Below are positions 12,751 to 24,948 of a stretch of DNA of 64,000 nucleotides, in pieces (within the stretch, counting starts at the first letter, position 1; each line of letters begins with the position of its first letter). The notes under the pieces are model-generated. The model was not told the origin of the DNA, searched no databases, and worked only from the letters and a program-made list of their open reading frames with translations. The DNA comes from Ophthalmolycus amberensis. Lineage: Eukaryota > Chordata > Actinopteri > Perciformes > Zoarcidae. Where the stretch lies: assembly GCA_024529925.1 (NCBI GenBank), contig JAFEUB010001048.1:788501-852500 (forward strand), given 5' to 3'. Both the position numbers and the translations under genes were made by a program.

Positions 12751-14904
12751 GGTATCCATGCACCGGGAAAAAAAGAGTGTAGGATTGGATTGACAAATGT
12801 AGTATGCAATCTGATATTTACCTTCTTCTCAGGCCAGCAGGGGCACAGATCAAACTTTCGGTCAGACCACAGTCTGTGCACTCCCAAGCCAAACAAATGA
12901 GTGGCAGCGTAACCAAGACAGAGTTAGAAATGATCCTCTGTGGTGCTGCGGGCTAAGTGGAAGCCACAGCGTAGGTGCAAGGTGGAGGAAGTCAACAGCA
13001 GTGGGCAAAAGTGGGTGTAATCGCTACTAAGTGTGAGTGCAGGAGAAGGCTCTGTTAAGGCTTCTGAAGGTGATGTGGGTCTGATTCAATAAAAACTCTG
13101 AAAGACCAACTTTATCCCAAAGGGTTTTAAATTCATCCACTGTATGCTTAATTGTAGCTTTGCCAGTTACAGCATTTCAACACAGCACAGGCTCTTCATT
13201 ATTCCCACAAGAAATTCAATTGAATTTGTTGTACAGGATTGTCACAAATTTACAGTCATAATAATTTCATCATATGGAAATCATATCACAACATTTGTTT
13301 TAAAAAATGCATGTTTGGTATAGTACAACTCCCAGTTCACATGTCTAAATGCATCTGAATAGCATTTTCATTTACATTAAGTTACATTTCTTAAGTTCCA
13401 TGTTTTACTTATTTTACATTAATAAGTGTCAATGCCTCTGCTTCTATCTATGCAGCGCTCTGTCACAGTGATTTAACCTCATGAAACATTTGCATTTGTC
13501 GCTCTTAGCAATCAATGTCCTCCAAGACAAAAGGCCTTTAATTCACAGGGGTGGGATGTGTTTATGTCTCTTGTTTGTTTCAAAATCAATGTAAAAAAAA
13601 TACTACAGTCAGTGGTTGCCATGAGATTACAGTCGTCAACACTAAACGGCCAACAGATAACCACCACCTACAGAAACTACATCTTTAGAAATTGCCCAGA
13701 AAAGACACTGATTACGTTGTTCCACCGAGGTGATCTCTTAGTGCACTATAAATCACCAAAAATTAGGAGGTTGCGATGAGAAAAGGAACTCCCAGATTGC
13801 CACTTCTAAAGGGTAATGCCAGTGTTTTCGGTCTCTGTCTCCGCTGGTGTCTGCACGCAGCCTAGGAAGCAGGAGAAACCCATTGCATAATAGATTGATA
13901 GTGTGAATTAAACTCCTTTTTCGGTACAGTGGTTGTACAGTAGTATAAAAAGAACTGCAATAACAGTCAGAGGAAATAATAGTCCTACTGGGGGGCTTGT
14001 TCACGTGTACGTCCACCTGCTGTGCACAGGCCTCAGAAGCACCATGATAACGCTATCAAAAGCAAAACAGCATTTTATCCCTTTAAAAACACCAATTGGA
14101 ATCACAATATGTATCCTTAAGCTGAGGTTAAACTTCCCTTATATGGCTGCTTTAACTTGAGGAAACCAGCACTACTATGCACATACTGTCTCGACAATGA
14201 AATGCATTCCTCACGTATAAAACACAGAGACCTGACGGATTACGGTTGGCATCCGTAGCCTAGATATGAAGATAGTTGGTGCTACAGCTCTTATCCAGAG
14301 GAAGTGGAGCTCAGTGGGGAGGCAGCCGGGGGCCAGAACGGCTCTGAGAGGAGAGGAAAAAGGGAGGATGTTATCACTTTTAACATCTTGTCTTGTGCCA
14401 TGAGGGTGGCACAAGACAAGATGTGGGACGCACCTTTCATTAACCTTCACCTTCCTCCTCTTGTTCTCTCGCATGTGTGTTTGTGTCTATGCGGTCAGAT
14501 GGCAGATAAAACGCTGGCGGAGCAGTGTGTGGAAAGTTATTAAGACTAAGAGGGGTAATAAAGAGGTTTAAGATTTGTCTTTACTGTACCTACATCAATT
14601 GTGTCCTGCTCACTTGTTTTATGTTTCAAACACATAAACATTTACATTTTTTCCATATGTTCCGTCTTTAGTGATCCAATTCAAAAACAAAACAAACAAG
14701 CACAAAAATAAATTCAATCACAAATAGGTGTCGCTGCAAGCTTTGTGATGCAGAGACCTAAAAATACTTTTCACTTGATTTATTACCTCAGTAAACATTG
14801 TAAACATGAGTTTATGGTCTCAATTGTTAGTTTCACATTTTCTTCAATACAGAAGATTTAGTAAATTATGGTCCTATTTGGAGTAAAATAGACCATAAAG
14901 CAGG

Positions 14905-15190
14905 GAAGGTTGTAGGGTGTGGCTACCTTGGGATTGACAGGTTGCTGTCACAGCATTGTCTGCAAACCAATGGGTGACGTCACATTGGCTAAGTTCACTT
15001 CTTATATAAAGTTTATGTACAGTAGAGAAGAGAAGAGAGGATACTGTTTTAAATATGGCGTCTCATTCATTCCAATGAAAGTTGCTCTCATTGCTATTCA
15101 GAACTTATTCAGACTGTCCTCAATTCAGTGTGTTGCAACAGTTGACCTTTGTCTGGCTGGAAGTGTTGCGATGAGGAGACCTGTAGCTTA
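14905..15190. repeat. possible MITE fragment
   Basis: The segment GGTGTGGCTACCTTGGGATTGACAGG, followed downstream by ATGGCGTCTCATTCATTCC, resembles a fish dispersed element. No inverted termini are visible. This is a low-certainty call from overall look only. Confidence 0.2.
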
Positions 15191-15404
15191 ATGCTGGCTG
15201 ACAGCCTTGTCGTGTAGGATTTGATTGGTCCCAGGGGGGGAGTCAGACACTGACACGAAAAAGAGAAAAAAAAATGAGGTTGTTAACATTCATGAGTCAT
15301 GATCGTGATGTCAAAGGGAGTTCATCAACTTGTCATATCTCCAGACAGCACTGATCCATTTGACTGGTCGTCTCTCTTCTATTCAGCCCTGTGATGTGTA
15401 GATC

Positions 15405-15640
15405 TATCTCATCTGATCACTCTTCTTACATTCTTTCTTTCTTTACACCCTCCATCCCTTCATTCCATTCCATCCTCCTTCTGTATTTCCCTCTGTCCCT
15501 CCCCTCCCTCCTTCCTTTTTTTTACCTTTTCCTTCCATCCTTCGCTCCCTCTCTCCATTGCCCCCTCACCTTTTTCCTTCTTTCACTTGCTCCCTCACTT
15601 TTCTTTCCCTTTCCTTTCCTTTTGTCAACTTTTTTTTAAA
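15405..15640 (+). repeat. polypyrimidine tract
   Basis: About 230 bp of almost uninterrupted C/T on the plus strand (TTCTTTC, CCTCCC, TTCCTTCC and TTTTCC runs). Mirror-like homopyrimidine tracts can form triplex structures. The 82-codon open frame across it is a composition artefact. Confidence 0.7.
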
Positions 15641-16728
15641 CCAGTTTGTGGTGTGATCTGAGTCAGGTCATAGGGCAGTGAATAGGGCAGCTAATCATTT
15701 ATTTAGCTTTTTAAAACAACGGGGACAGATCCAGCACGGACAGTTACGGGAGTGAGGGATGAGGAAGTAAGGAAACATGAGAACACCAGGACACACATGG
15801 AGAATTCTGTCAAGCTACATATTCGGCAAAGTGAACATCTTTTCTTCTACATAGCTGTCCTCAGTCTCATCTGCTTAACTTGGTCATGGAGACATCAACA
15901 TGTAATAGAGATGTTAAATGAACAGTGAAAACTCATCATAGCTTAATTTAACATCAGTATTCATAATTACACTTCATGTTTACTTCTCCTGATCTTTACC
16001 TCCTATAACAAGGTCCATAGGGGCATCTCAATAAATAAACATGTTATATTATATTATATTATATAAGTGTTATTTACTGCTTTTTTTCGTGTTGGAATAA
16101 ATGTTAAATATTTAACTGCCAAGTAATAATGGGTGTTTGATACTTAATTTTTTTTGCATTAAATCATACTGGGATGTTTGCTGAAATTGATAGGATGGCC
16201 CTACCTAGAAAATGTTCCACCAGCCGCCACTGTCATAGGGCCATATCAATAAGTTGAAAAAATATGTACTGTAGATATACTGTAGACGTACTGTAGATAT
16301 GAATAACTACAGCCACAAGAGACATTTAGCATCACGACGCAGATCTCAAGGGCTGATGTTAAATGTTAAGTGTTAGCGTATCGCTACTTATCCATGTCCA
16401 TCCAGAACCCTCTGCTCAGTAGGCGGCCCAAAGCACCCGATGTGCCGGCCGATTCTTCCCAGCCCAGAGCCCCACTGTTGTGACAGTGGGAAACACGTGA
16501 CTGTAAGCTTTAATAGGCAGTCTAAATCACAGGCCTGTCACTTTGTGCCTTGATTCAGATTAATGTGCACACCGACTGGCCAGCCATTAAGCCCCACACA
16601 GGCCCTCTCAATGACACACCTCAGTGCTCTGTGGCTCTTTGCTGCGCACCTGCCGTACAGAAATGCACTCTGAAAAGCCACACCGAAGCTTGTCATGCTT
16701 TCCCTACGAAGCACGTTCACTCAAAACA

Positions 16729-16731
<3 letters not shown>

Positions 16732-16764
<33 letters not shown>
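16732..16764 (+). repeat. (CA)n microsatellite
   Basis: A clean dinucleotide run of about 16 CA units. The Thr/His-rich frames here are artefacts of the repeat. Confidence 0.95.
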
Positions 16765-16765
<1 letters not shown>

Positions 16766-18938
16766 TTTTACCAGGAAAAAAGCCAGTAAACCAACACACT
16801 GCAAACTTGGGAAGAGAGATGAGGTGGAAAGAGTGAAACAATGGGAATGTCAGGGAATCAGATGTGTCTCAACTGTGGAGTTCTCCAATAAAAACACAGC
16901 TATGGCCTCGCTAACCTCATCTCACAGCTTCTTTAGTTAGCGGTTGACACACACTCCAAGATGGAGAATCAATTATTCGTGATGAATATTATTGATTGGT
17001 GTCCAGGAAATTTGAAGTGAATCTTTGACATGAGACAAAAAAAATATGAGGTGAATCAGGTGTGTTGTAGAAGCTTTTGTGAAAGATAAAAAATAATACA
17101 ATCAAAGAAATTCATTCACTGGTAGATATACACCATGGATCTAAACAACATCTAACATTGAAAACAGAGGTTATAATGTTAACTTAACATCAAAACACTG
17201 TTTAACAGCTGTTAGGGATCATTCAAGTGGGAACTTTCCTGAAAAATGTCCCCACTGTTTATTCCCTACGTAATACATCGTCATTCACTTAAAAATCCCT
17301 TTTCAAAACCAAGCTTTTTTGGAACTGGAACTGTTGTAGTATCATAACAGTCACAGCCCAAAAAATGCCTCATCCAAAAGAATCAGATGTTAAGTATTAA
17401 TTCTTCGGTTTGACGATGAATTAGTGGCTATTTTTATTTTCTTGGCACAAGTTCTTTGGTGCCACCAGATGTTGCTGTCTTTAAAAATGCTCATAAGTCA
17501 CACTGGGGTCTGTTCTTGTTCGCTTTCTCAGAGCTCAGAGTAATTCTCAACAGCATCTGGCTAATTCTAATGAAAACAGTTTCATCATCTGTAGGAGAGG
17601 AGAGGAGAGGAGAGATGGGAAGGGATACTCTGCCCCCATTTGGTGGCAGACAGAAGTGCAGCGCTCCACATTCAGGACACCTATAGCACCAACACTCAGC
17701 CTTTTTACACTTTTCAGATATTCCCTTTGAAGATAAATTTAGTACCATTCCCAAGCTACACTGCCCATGTGCCAATTGTTTGATCACCCACATCTAAATT
17801 ACATGTCGGAGTATATATTACAGGCAGCACATTATTTCACTAGATTTGAATTAAAGACCATTTCATGATTGTGAATCTAAAGAACATTTTGAACTATTAT
17901 CTTGATTTACAGACATGCATTTTCTTCGGGTTTCGGGGCGGTAAATAGCAATATGTAATGTAATAGAGAAGAACTTGATATTTAGCATGAGCAGTGAGGG
18001 CCAGCGTTGCTCAACAGCAAAGCAAAAAATACCACAAAATACAGAATCCTTAGCAACGACATTGTGTATAGTATAAAAGAGGTTACTCATAGCGACAAAC
18101 CTCAAAGAAATGTCACCCAGCTATCCATTTCCCTAAAGCGTTTTAGTGTCTTTCATGTCATTGTTGTGGTTTTTTCAACCCCCAACCTTGCTATTGTTTT
18201 TTCACTCTCACTGCTCCCATCAGTGTTTACAGCTGACTTTAAAAAAAAAAACTCTACACTACCTGAGGGACACCGGTGGGCCTTTAATTTTTGCACCCAT
18301 CCACAGACACTTAGAGCTGAAATTAGACAAGAAGGGGTTATCATACAGTACCTGAAAGAAACTATATAACCAACATTATGTAACATATTTAACCCTTCAG
18401 ACAATCCAAAGCTAAATCAAATTAAATATACTTTCAAGCTACAGCCTCAACTATGATCAAGCTGTTTAGGCCCGTTGACTTCAGATAACACTAAAAAAAA
18501 CACTGGGAGAAGTGTTCTCTTTCAGAAAACTGAAAAAGTCCTTCAAATAGCTGTTTTTCTACGAAACAAATCACTGCCACTTTCACTGCTACTTCTCTTC
18601 ACTGAACCCCTCACATTGTAACTGAACAGTGCTTGATTTTTATGGCATTGTTAAAGGAGTAATCATTGTGGCATTTGCATCAATGATTACTCTATGAATT
18701 GGCCTCCCTTGGTTAGACCTTATAATTTCCAGACCCCTGGTTGAGAGCAGCTCTGTATTATGCCAATTAGAGCGGTGAGTCATATGTCACTGGCCACCGG
18801 AGAATTCAGCCTCCTCCACTTTGTGCTATAAATTTACCTCTAGCTGTTACACTGTCAAGGTCTATTGTCATTCTGCTGCTGACTGACAGGGGAAACTAAT
18901 ATATTGACTACATGCTGCTGTCAAGGCGATGTGGCGGA

Positions 18939-18966
<28 letters not shown>
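18939..18966 (+). repeat. (GT)n microsatellite
   Basis: A clean run of 14 GT units, followed by TTGCGAG. Confidence 0.95.
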
Positions 18967-18970
<4 letters not shown>

Positions 18971-19536
18971 GAGAAGGTAAAAGGTCGGGGTTTAATCTGA
19001 TATGATATCGCAATTGCAGTCATTCATCTCCTTTGATCACTTTCTATTCATTCAGTCATTTGCTAAATATTCTACCAGAAAACAAGGGCATTGGAGGGGT
19101 TTTCTTCACCTTTCCCTGAGTGCAGAGTGAGAAAAACAACAAACATGACAAAGGATTTGCTCTTTTTAATATGTGCTGAGCTCTTACAATGTCAGGGGTG
19201 TTGTGGAATATTTCTTAAACTATTCGGGAGAAAAGTGTAAAGTGTTTTCAAATCAATGTCAAATGAAACAGAGTCTTGATGAAGGATCCAAGTTGTAATA
19301 GTCAATTTATTTGCTTGCAAGCAAAAGAGAGAGCAGTTCTCAACAGACACGTATCGCAGAGTCTTGTGAGGAGTACACTAAAATCATCTTCATGCATGCT
19401 ACCTTTATACCCACAGACAAAAGAAACCAGCTGAAACAGGCAATGTCTGGTGTATTCCCTGCAACAATAAAAGTAGGCCTGGTTCTATGTCGAGGTTATA
19501 TATGGCCTGCAATTGTCTTCTCCTGTGCTCTTTGAT

Positions 19537-19659
19537 CTATGTGGATGTTTATGTTAAGGTGGAGGTTTATGATACAGCTATGTGGATGTTTATCTTAAGG
19601 TAGAGGTTTATGATACAGCTATGTGGATGTTTATCTTAAGGTAGAGGTTTATGATACAG
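19537..19659 (+). repeat. 41-bp tandem repeat, three copies
   Basis: Three head-to-tail copies of a 41-bp unit begin CTATGTGGATGTTTAT at 19,537, 19,578 and 19,619. The last two are identical by eye. The first differs by G/C and G/A changes (TTATGTTAAGGTGG versus TTATCTTAAGGTAG). No gene overlaps it. Confidence 0.9.
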
Positions 19660-21705
19660 CAGGCGCTGTCAGTCTAAGGAGAACTAAGCAGAGAGCAGAA
19701 TAAAAACATTTTTTCCTATTACAGGGGATATAAGCCCAACCCCCAAGGCCTAATTAGATTAATGGAAGAGATGGAGAGGATCTAATGACCTGTCTCCCTG
19801 CAACAGAGGAAAGATGGAGAGGCATAAAAAAGTGCATCTCCACTCATAGCTTCCTCCTCCACTCATCCTCTCTCTTCTCTGCACCAGACATGTCAATGGT
19901 CCTTGAGAACGCTCGGAGACATTACACGAAGCCCACGGCTGAGTCAAGCCCCATCTGCATCACTGTGGCATTTTGTTGGTCATTCCCCCGCTTGACAAGA
20001 GGAATGGAACGGCAGAATATGGGGCTGAGTGGGTGGGCGATAGTGATGTAATTTCATTTTTAATGCCAAGCGAGCGTATGAGTGTCTCACTAAGATAAGG
20101 GCTAAATGAAAACAAGATAATGAAAATGACAATGGAGAGAGATTTATGGGCGGAAATGGCCCTACTTCTATTTTGCTGATTATGAAACCAGCTTAATGTA
20201 TTCGTGATGTAGAGTCTATATACTATGAATCACTGTTAGACTGTGCAGTTGCAGATGGATGATATGTACTGGTAGACTGCTACAAAGAAAAAAACATAGA
20301 GCAAAACATTTCAGATTTTGAGAGAGCAGTTTTTGGATAGGTTTGGTGTGTATCTAGTGCTACTACGAGTACGTGCCCAAAGACAATTATGTAGGCGCAC
20401 GAGCACACAGGTGGCACAACCCATTTTGTTCCATGTGAATTTAGCAGCTGAGTTTCTGAGCATTTTTGTTACTTTTCTTCTTTATCCAAGGTTTTCACTG
20501 CTGGAAAAAGGCAGGAAAGAGAAGACTGCTGGCTGACATGGATGAAAACAATGCAACGTTTCGAAAATGTTAAAAAAAAACATATGAACATGAACATTTA
20601 ATAAAAACACTAAATATTACAAAACTACCCAGGGTACCTTTTCACAAAACTGGATTTTTTTAAGATATTCAGACAATGTGAATAGTAGTAATTTTTGCTG
20701 AGTTTAAGTTGACTATAATTGACCAAGCTTCACTCTCATATCTTTGCTCTAAGTGTAGAATGTTCGAGCATATAATTCATTGCAAAGTCAACAAGCAATG
20801 AGAGGAAGCATGGGGCAGTGTTGTAAGTCAGTAAACTGTTGTGTCATTTTAAAATGCTGTATGTTTGAGCCGCAAAGGATATAACTGCAAATATAATTTC
20901 AATTTGTCATATCAAACTGCACTGTATAATTTAAAACTGTCATTATTCATGAGGAAATCAAACAGTGGAGCAGGACTCGTACACATTGCCGTTTCTCTTG
21001 CTGTCATATTTTCAATACTCTACTCTAGCCTACACTGCATCAATGCCTTTCATCAGCATTGTTTCTCTAATTATTCTCTCATAATTCTGAGATCAGTAGC
21101 ACTTTACTGTACCCTGGCAAAAGACAGTAAGGCTGGTCATTCAGCATGTAGATGCTGGTATCAACAACATCCCAACTGTATTGAAGTAAATGAAAAACCT
21201 TACTAAATCTGCTCCAAATGTGTTGTGGTGGCGTTGTTTCATTAATAAGACAGTAAGGTCTAACACTTGCATTTGGAGCACCTTTGCTTAATGGAAATGT
21301 TTTATCACACTCAGCCATGCAAGTTGTCACTTTAAGTCAACCCACCTCAGCTTTAAACATGTTCTACCTTACAGGGAAAGTTTGGGTGCTTCAGGGTTGA
21401 ATGAGGTACTTATCCATAATACTGCAGGTAATAATCCTTGTATTATCTACACTACATCGCCGCCAGTTTTTAGAAGCAGGTGAGATTACTGGGCACTCGA
21501 GCAAACGAATGTACTGCTGCGGACGGAGGCAGCAGTAAAACGTGTTTCAGCCACATAAAAAGGGCCACCTAAAAAAATTGATATGAGCTTATAAGTGTAT
21601 GGTATATTTGGAATATTTTCACCACCATACGTTGCCATCAGACAGCCCTTCTCGACGAGGAGCTGAAAAAGTTATATCCACCTTCAAAGCCACAAGACTC
21701 CATTG

Positions 21706-21916
21706 TCAAAAACAGTATTTTTACCTCCCAGAAAAAAAAGGAGTTGCTGGTCTATCGCTGCCTCAATCGTTTGTTTGTTTGTGTTATTGTGTGACTTTGG
21801 TGAATCTGAACTAACTCATAAAACACCGAAGTCACACAATAACACAAACCAACCAATAGAGGCAGCGGTAGACCAGCAACTTCCATGTTCTGCAAGGTAA
21901 AGTTACTGTTTTTGTT
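21706..21916. repeat. foldback (hairpin) element
   Basis: The left half contains GTTGCTGGTCTATCGCTGCC and GTGTTATTGTGTGACTT. The right half contains their near reverse complements, AAGTCACACAATAACAC and GGCAGCGGTAGACCAGCAAC. Outer parts also pair (AAAACAGTA on the left, TACTGTTTT on the right). The arms are roughly 90 bp around a loop of about 30 bp. This fits a foldback MITE. The outer boundaries and target duplication are unclear. Confidence 0.65.
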
Positions 21917-22556
21917 TGCATTGTTGTGCTCCTGTGTCCTTACTCCAGTTTGTTTGTCCAAACTGGGTGCATGCTGATTTCCATCTACTGTAGGTAATAC
22001 ACTGACTATGTATATGTACTATGTATATGTCACTTCCAAACATCCAAACTACCCATTTATTGCCTTTATGATGCATTCAGATGCTGGTTCATTTACTTGA
22101 GCAATGAAGAGGATACTACATTATCTCCCTCAAGGCACGGGGATAACCGTGTCAATAAAACTTGTAAAGTGTCTTGTGCTTTGATAGATTTCTTACTGCC
22201 TATAGCCAATTGAAGCTTACAGTAATGTTGCTTACAGAATGGGCTGCAGTGCATTCACCAAGACGTGGGTTGAAGCAGCTCACGACATGAACAGTAGCAT
22301 TTAATTTACTATAAGTGCAACGGTTCTTGCAGTCTGTATGTACTCCACACACATGCATTCTGTATATGCTGCCCTAAGCCCTGCTTTACTGGTCACCTGT
22401 AAGCCTATTGGGTGACCACTTGTTTTTAGTGGTGCTAAAAACAATAATACCATGGGAGAGAAAAGAGAGGTGGGGGATCTTTCAGCTCCTCAGGAATCAG
22501 TACTCTTCATACTCACTTGCAGACGGCAAAGCAAATGCACCTTTAGGATTCTAGAC

Positions 22557-24948
22557 ATGTTTGGCAAGTTGAAGGGTCTCTTCAGAGGCCCGCAGGTGCC
22601 AGCCGATTCGAGGACCCCTGACCCAGCTCTGGCTCCGGCTCCAGCTCCAGCTCTGGGTCCAGCTCCAGCTAAGGTAAGACTTGTCTGGTGGTAGAAAATA
22701 GTGTGCTGTATATTCACTGAGTAAATACAAATGTTCTCTATGAACTATAACATATTTTCAGTCATATCTAGTTTCTCAAAGGGCAATCGATTCTTGTTTG
22801 ATGCCCTGACAAGTGTTCAATAGCTTTCATACTGTTCAGTATGAGTCAGTGACAGCAGTGGAAGCCAAGACTGAAATCTGAAAAATTAAGTATTGTATCC
22901 AGCCTGTAATGCAGCAATTTGAATTTGTTTCCACTAAGATCACGGCAGTGGCTTCTTATCTGCTCCCCCATCCATTCAATTGCTCAGTACTCTTGCCAAC
23001 AAAGAATCTAATAAAATTGTTTCATTACACGGACACCATTGATATCGCTCATTAGCCAACGGGCACTCTTAAATTTATTTCATCTCAAACACATCTTGTT
23101 TTTAAGAGAGCCGATCGGACAAGGGAGTAATTTGTCAAACGCTAAATGCACTTTTCTTTAAAAAGGCTTTCTGAATTAAAATGTCTCTCTAATGACCGTG
23201 GCTTGACTAATGAAGGCGAGCATCCGACAATGTGAAAAATGTTGATTTATCTTCCAGGAGGACAAGCCAGCCGATAAGGAGAATGAAGCCAAGAATGTGG
23301 ACAAACTGCAGGGTAAGTCATCATTAATTTGAGAGGCTGAAATAGCACATTTAGAAACAGGATTATTTTATGTCTGTTTCTGTTTTACTTAGTGTCAGAT
23401 GGGCTTTCCATCTGTCCATCTCATGGTGAAAACTGTATGGGTGGACTGGATCATACAGAGAGTTTAGGAATATGTTGTCCCTTTCTGCTAAAATGACCCC
23501 AGCTAACCAAAGTCTACAGCTGTTCTCAAATCATTATTTTATCCTTATGGCTGTCATTTTTTAAAACAAAAGTTGGAGACTATCGTTGAGCTCCAAGTGG
23601 CTGCAATCAGCTTTGTGTGCACTTGTAAGGCCGAGCTATTGATCAAGAAGAAAATCAGATCTTTTAAAAGACAACAGAAAGGCACACTCATTGACTGTTG
23701 ACAGATTATCAATATAAAAAGTTCAAGTTGTTCAACTTTTCTTGAGCTTATTGTCAGTCCAAACCTCATTGTCTCTGCTTTTTGAGGTCTATTACATAAA
23801 GTGAAATCCTGTGACTTGTTAATTGTGTTGCTTTAAGCTCAGTGGGTGTTTCATAAATCTATGGCCGATCACCCAGTACAACGGCTTAGAGGTAGAACTT
23901 AACTCCCAAACAACCCTCAATTATATCACATAAACCACAAACATATTTGGCCTTTTAGACATTATACATTATCTCATTCATAACTTCTGTTTAGTCTTTT
24001 TCCAAGCATGCCTGTATTTAACTAGTGCAGCACGGATGCTGATGTTTTGCCTGATTGGTTCATATTGAACTCCGTCATTCTTGAAATGTGATTTGTATTA
24101 CAATTCCTTCAACAATTATACTTTCTTGAGATTCTTTATAGCCATGTGAAATATATAGCGTCATTCTAACTCTTACGTAACTGCCAGAGGCTTCAGCAGT
24201 CCTCATTTAACAATAATGATGTTATTTGTGTAGCTCAAAAAAACAAAGTTACAGGGTGTAGTGGCCATTTGTCGCATAAATCTAAATTAAACAAACAATA
24301 ATCAAACGCCACTGATGCACCGTGGTCGGTATTTTACGCAGGCAGAAGATTGTCCATGCAGGATTCCGATTTTTGTATTTATTTAGTAAAGCAAACAAAA
24401 CAAGCAAACAAACAAAAAGAACAAAGAAAACTCCTGTCGTGCTGTCTCTCCTGTGCTAGTAAAAACTATAAGCCCACCCCGGTGCATGCTGGTCCCATCT
24501 GTCTACTCATATATATAGCCACAGGTGCCCACAGTAATTACCCAAACAACAAAAAATAATATAATGAAACAAATTACTATTAAAGAGAAAAAACAATCTT
24601 AATATATCAAACATCTAGAATAATTAAACAATACTACTTATAAATGAAATAACAAAATACTAATAAATCAAATAAATAGCTCCAACACAGGGAAACAAAG
24701 TAAAACAAAGCAAATAAGTTAATGAAATTCAACTTGTAAAATATAAAATGATGAAATGCAAGGCTTTAAAAAAGAGCATGACAAAAATCAAGTCTGGAGG
24801 AGATGAAATGTAACTATGATTGTTCCCCTTTCCCAGAACCAACTCCGGCTCCAGCATCAGCCCCTGCTGCAGGACCACCAGCAGCTCCTGCTCCAGCATC
24901 GGCCCCTACAGCAGCTCCAGCTAACCCTGATCAAGCTGGACCTGAGGG
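22557..24948 (+). CDS. gene 1 N-terminal exons 1-3 (Pro/Ala-rich)
   Basis: Exon 1 (22557-22673) encodes MFGKLKGLFRG and a run of PAPA-type repeats. Exon 2 (23258-23312) is charged (EDKPADKENEAK). Exon 3 (24837-24948) is again Pro/Ala-rich. All junctions are GT-AG and phases match (0, 1, 2). The start was chosen because gene 2 begins similarly (MFSRFKKLMG). An in-frame ATG at 22,452 would add 35 residues with no family resemblance, so it is probably 5' leader. This region is not conserved between paralogues beyond its first residues and composition. Confidence 0.75.

Larger units (their letters stand above)
664..22451. other. gene-poor upstream region, mostly unannotatable
   Basis: No open frame here shows a recognisable domain, and I could not assemble a convincing spliced gene. 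Frames of 60-130 codons are at chance level for AT-rich DNA. The region holds dispersed repeats, microsatellites and short tandem arrays (listed separately). Long stretches such as 3,200-12,100 and 12,800-15,400 show nothing I can name by eye. Enhancers of the downstream genes could lie here, but the sequence alone does not show them. Confidence 0.5.

Noticed and set aside
22452..22556. Upstream in-frame ATG extending gene 1 by 35 residues
   Set aside because: The extension has no resemblance to beta subunits, and gene 2 begins at the equivalent of the 22,557 ATG.
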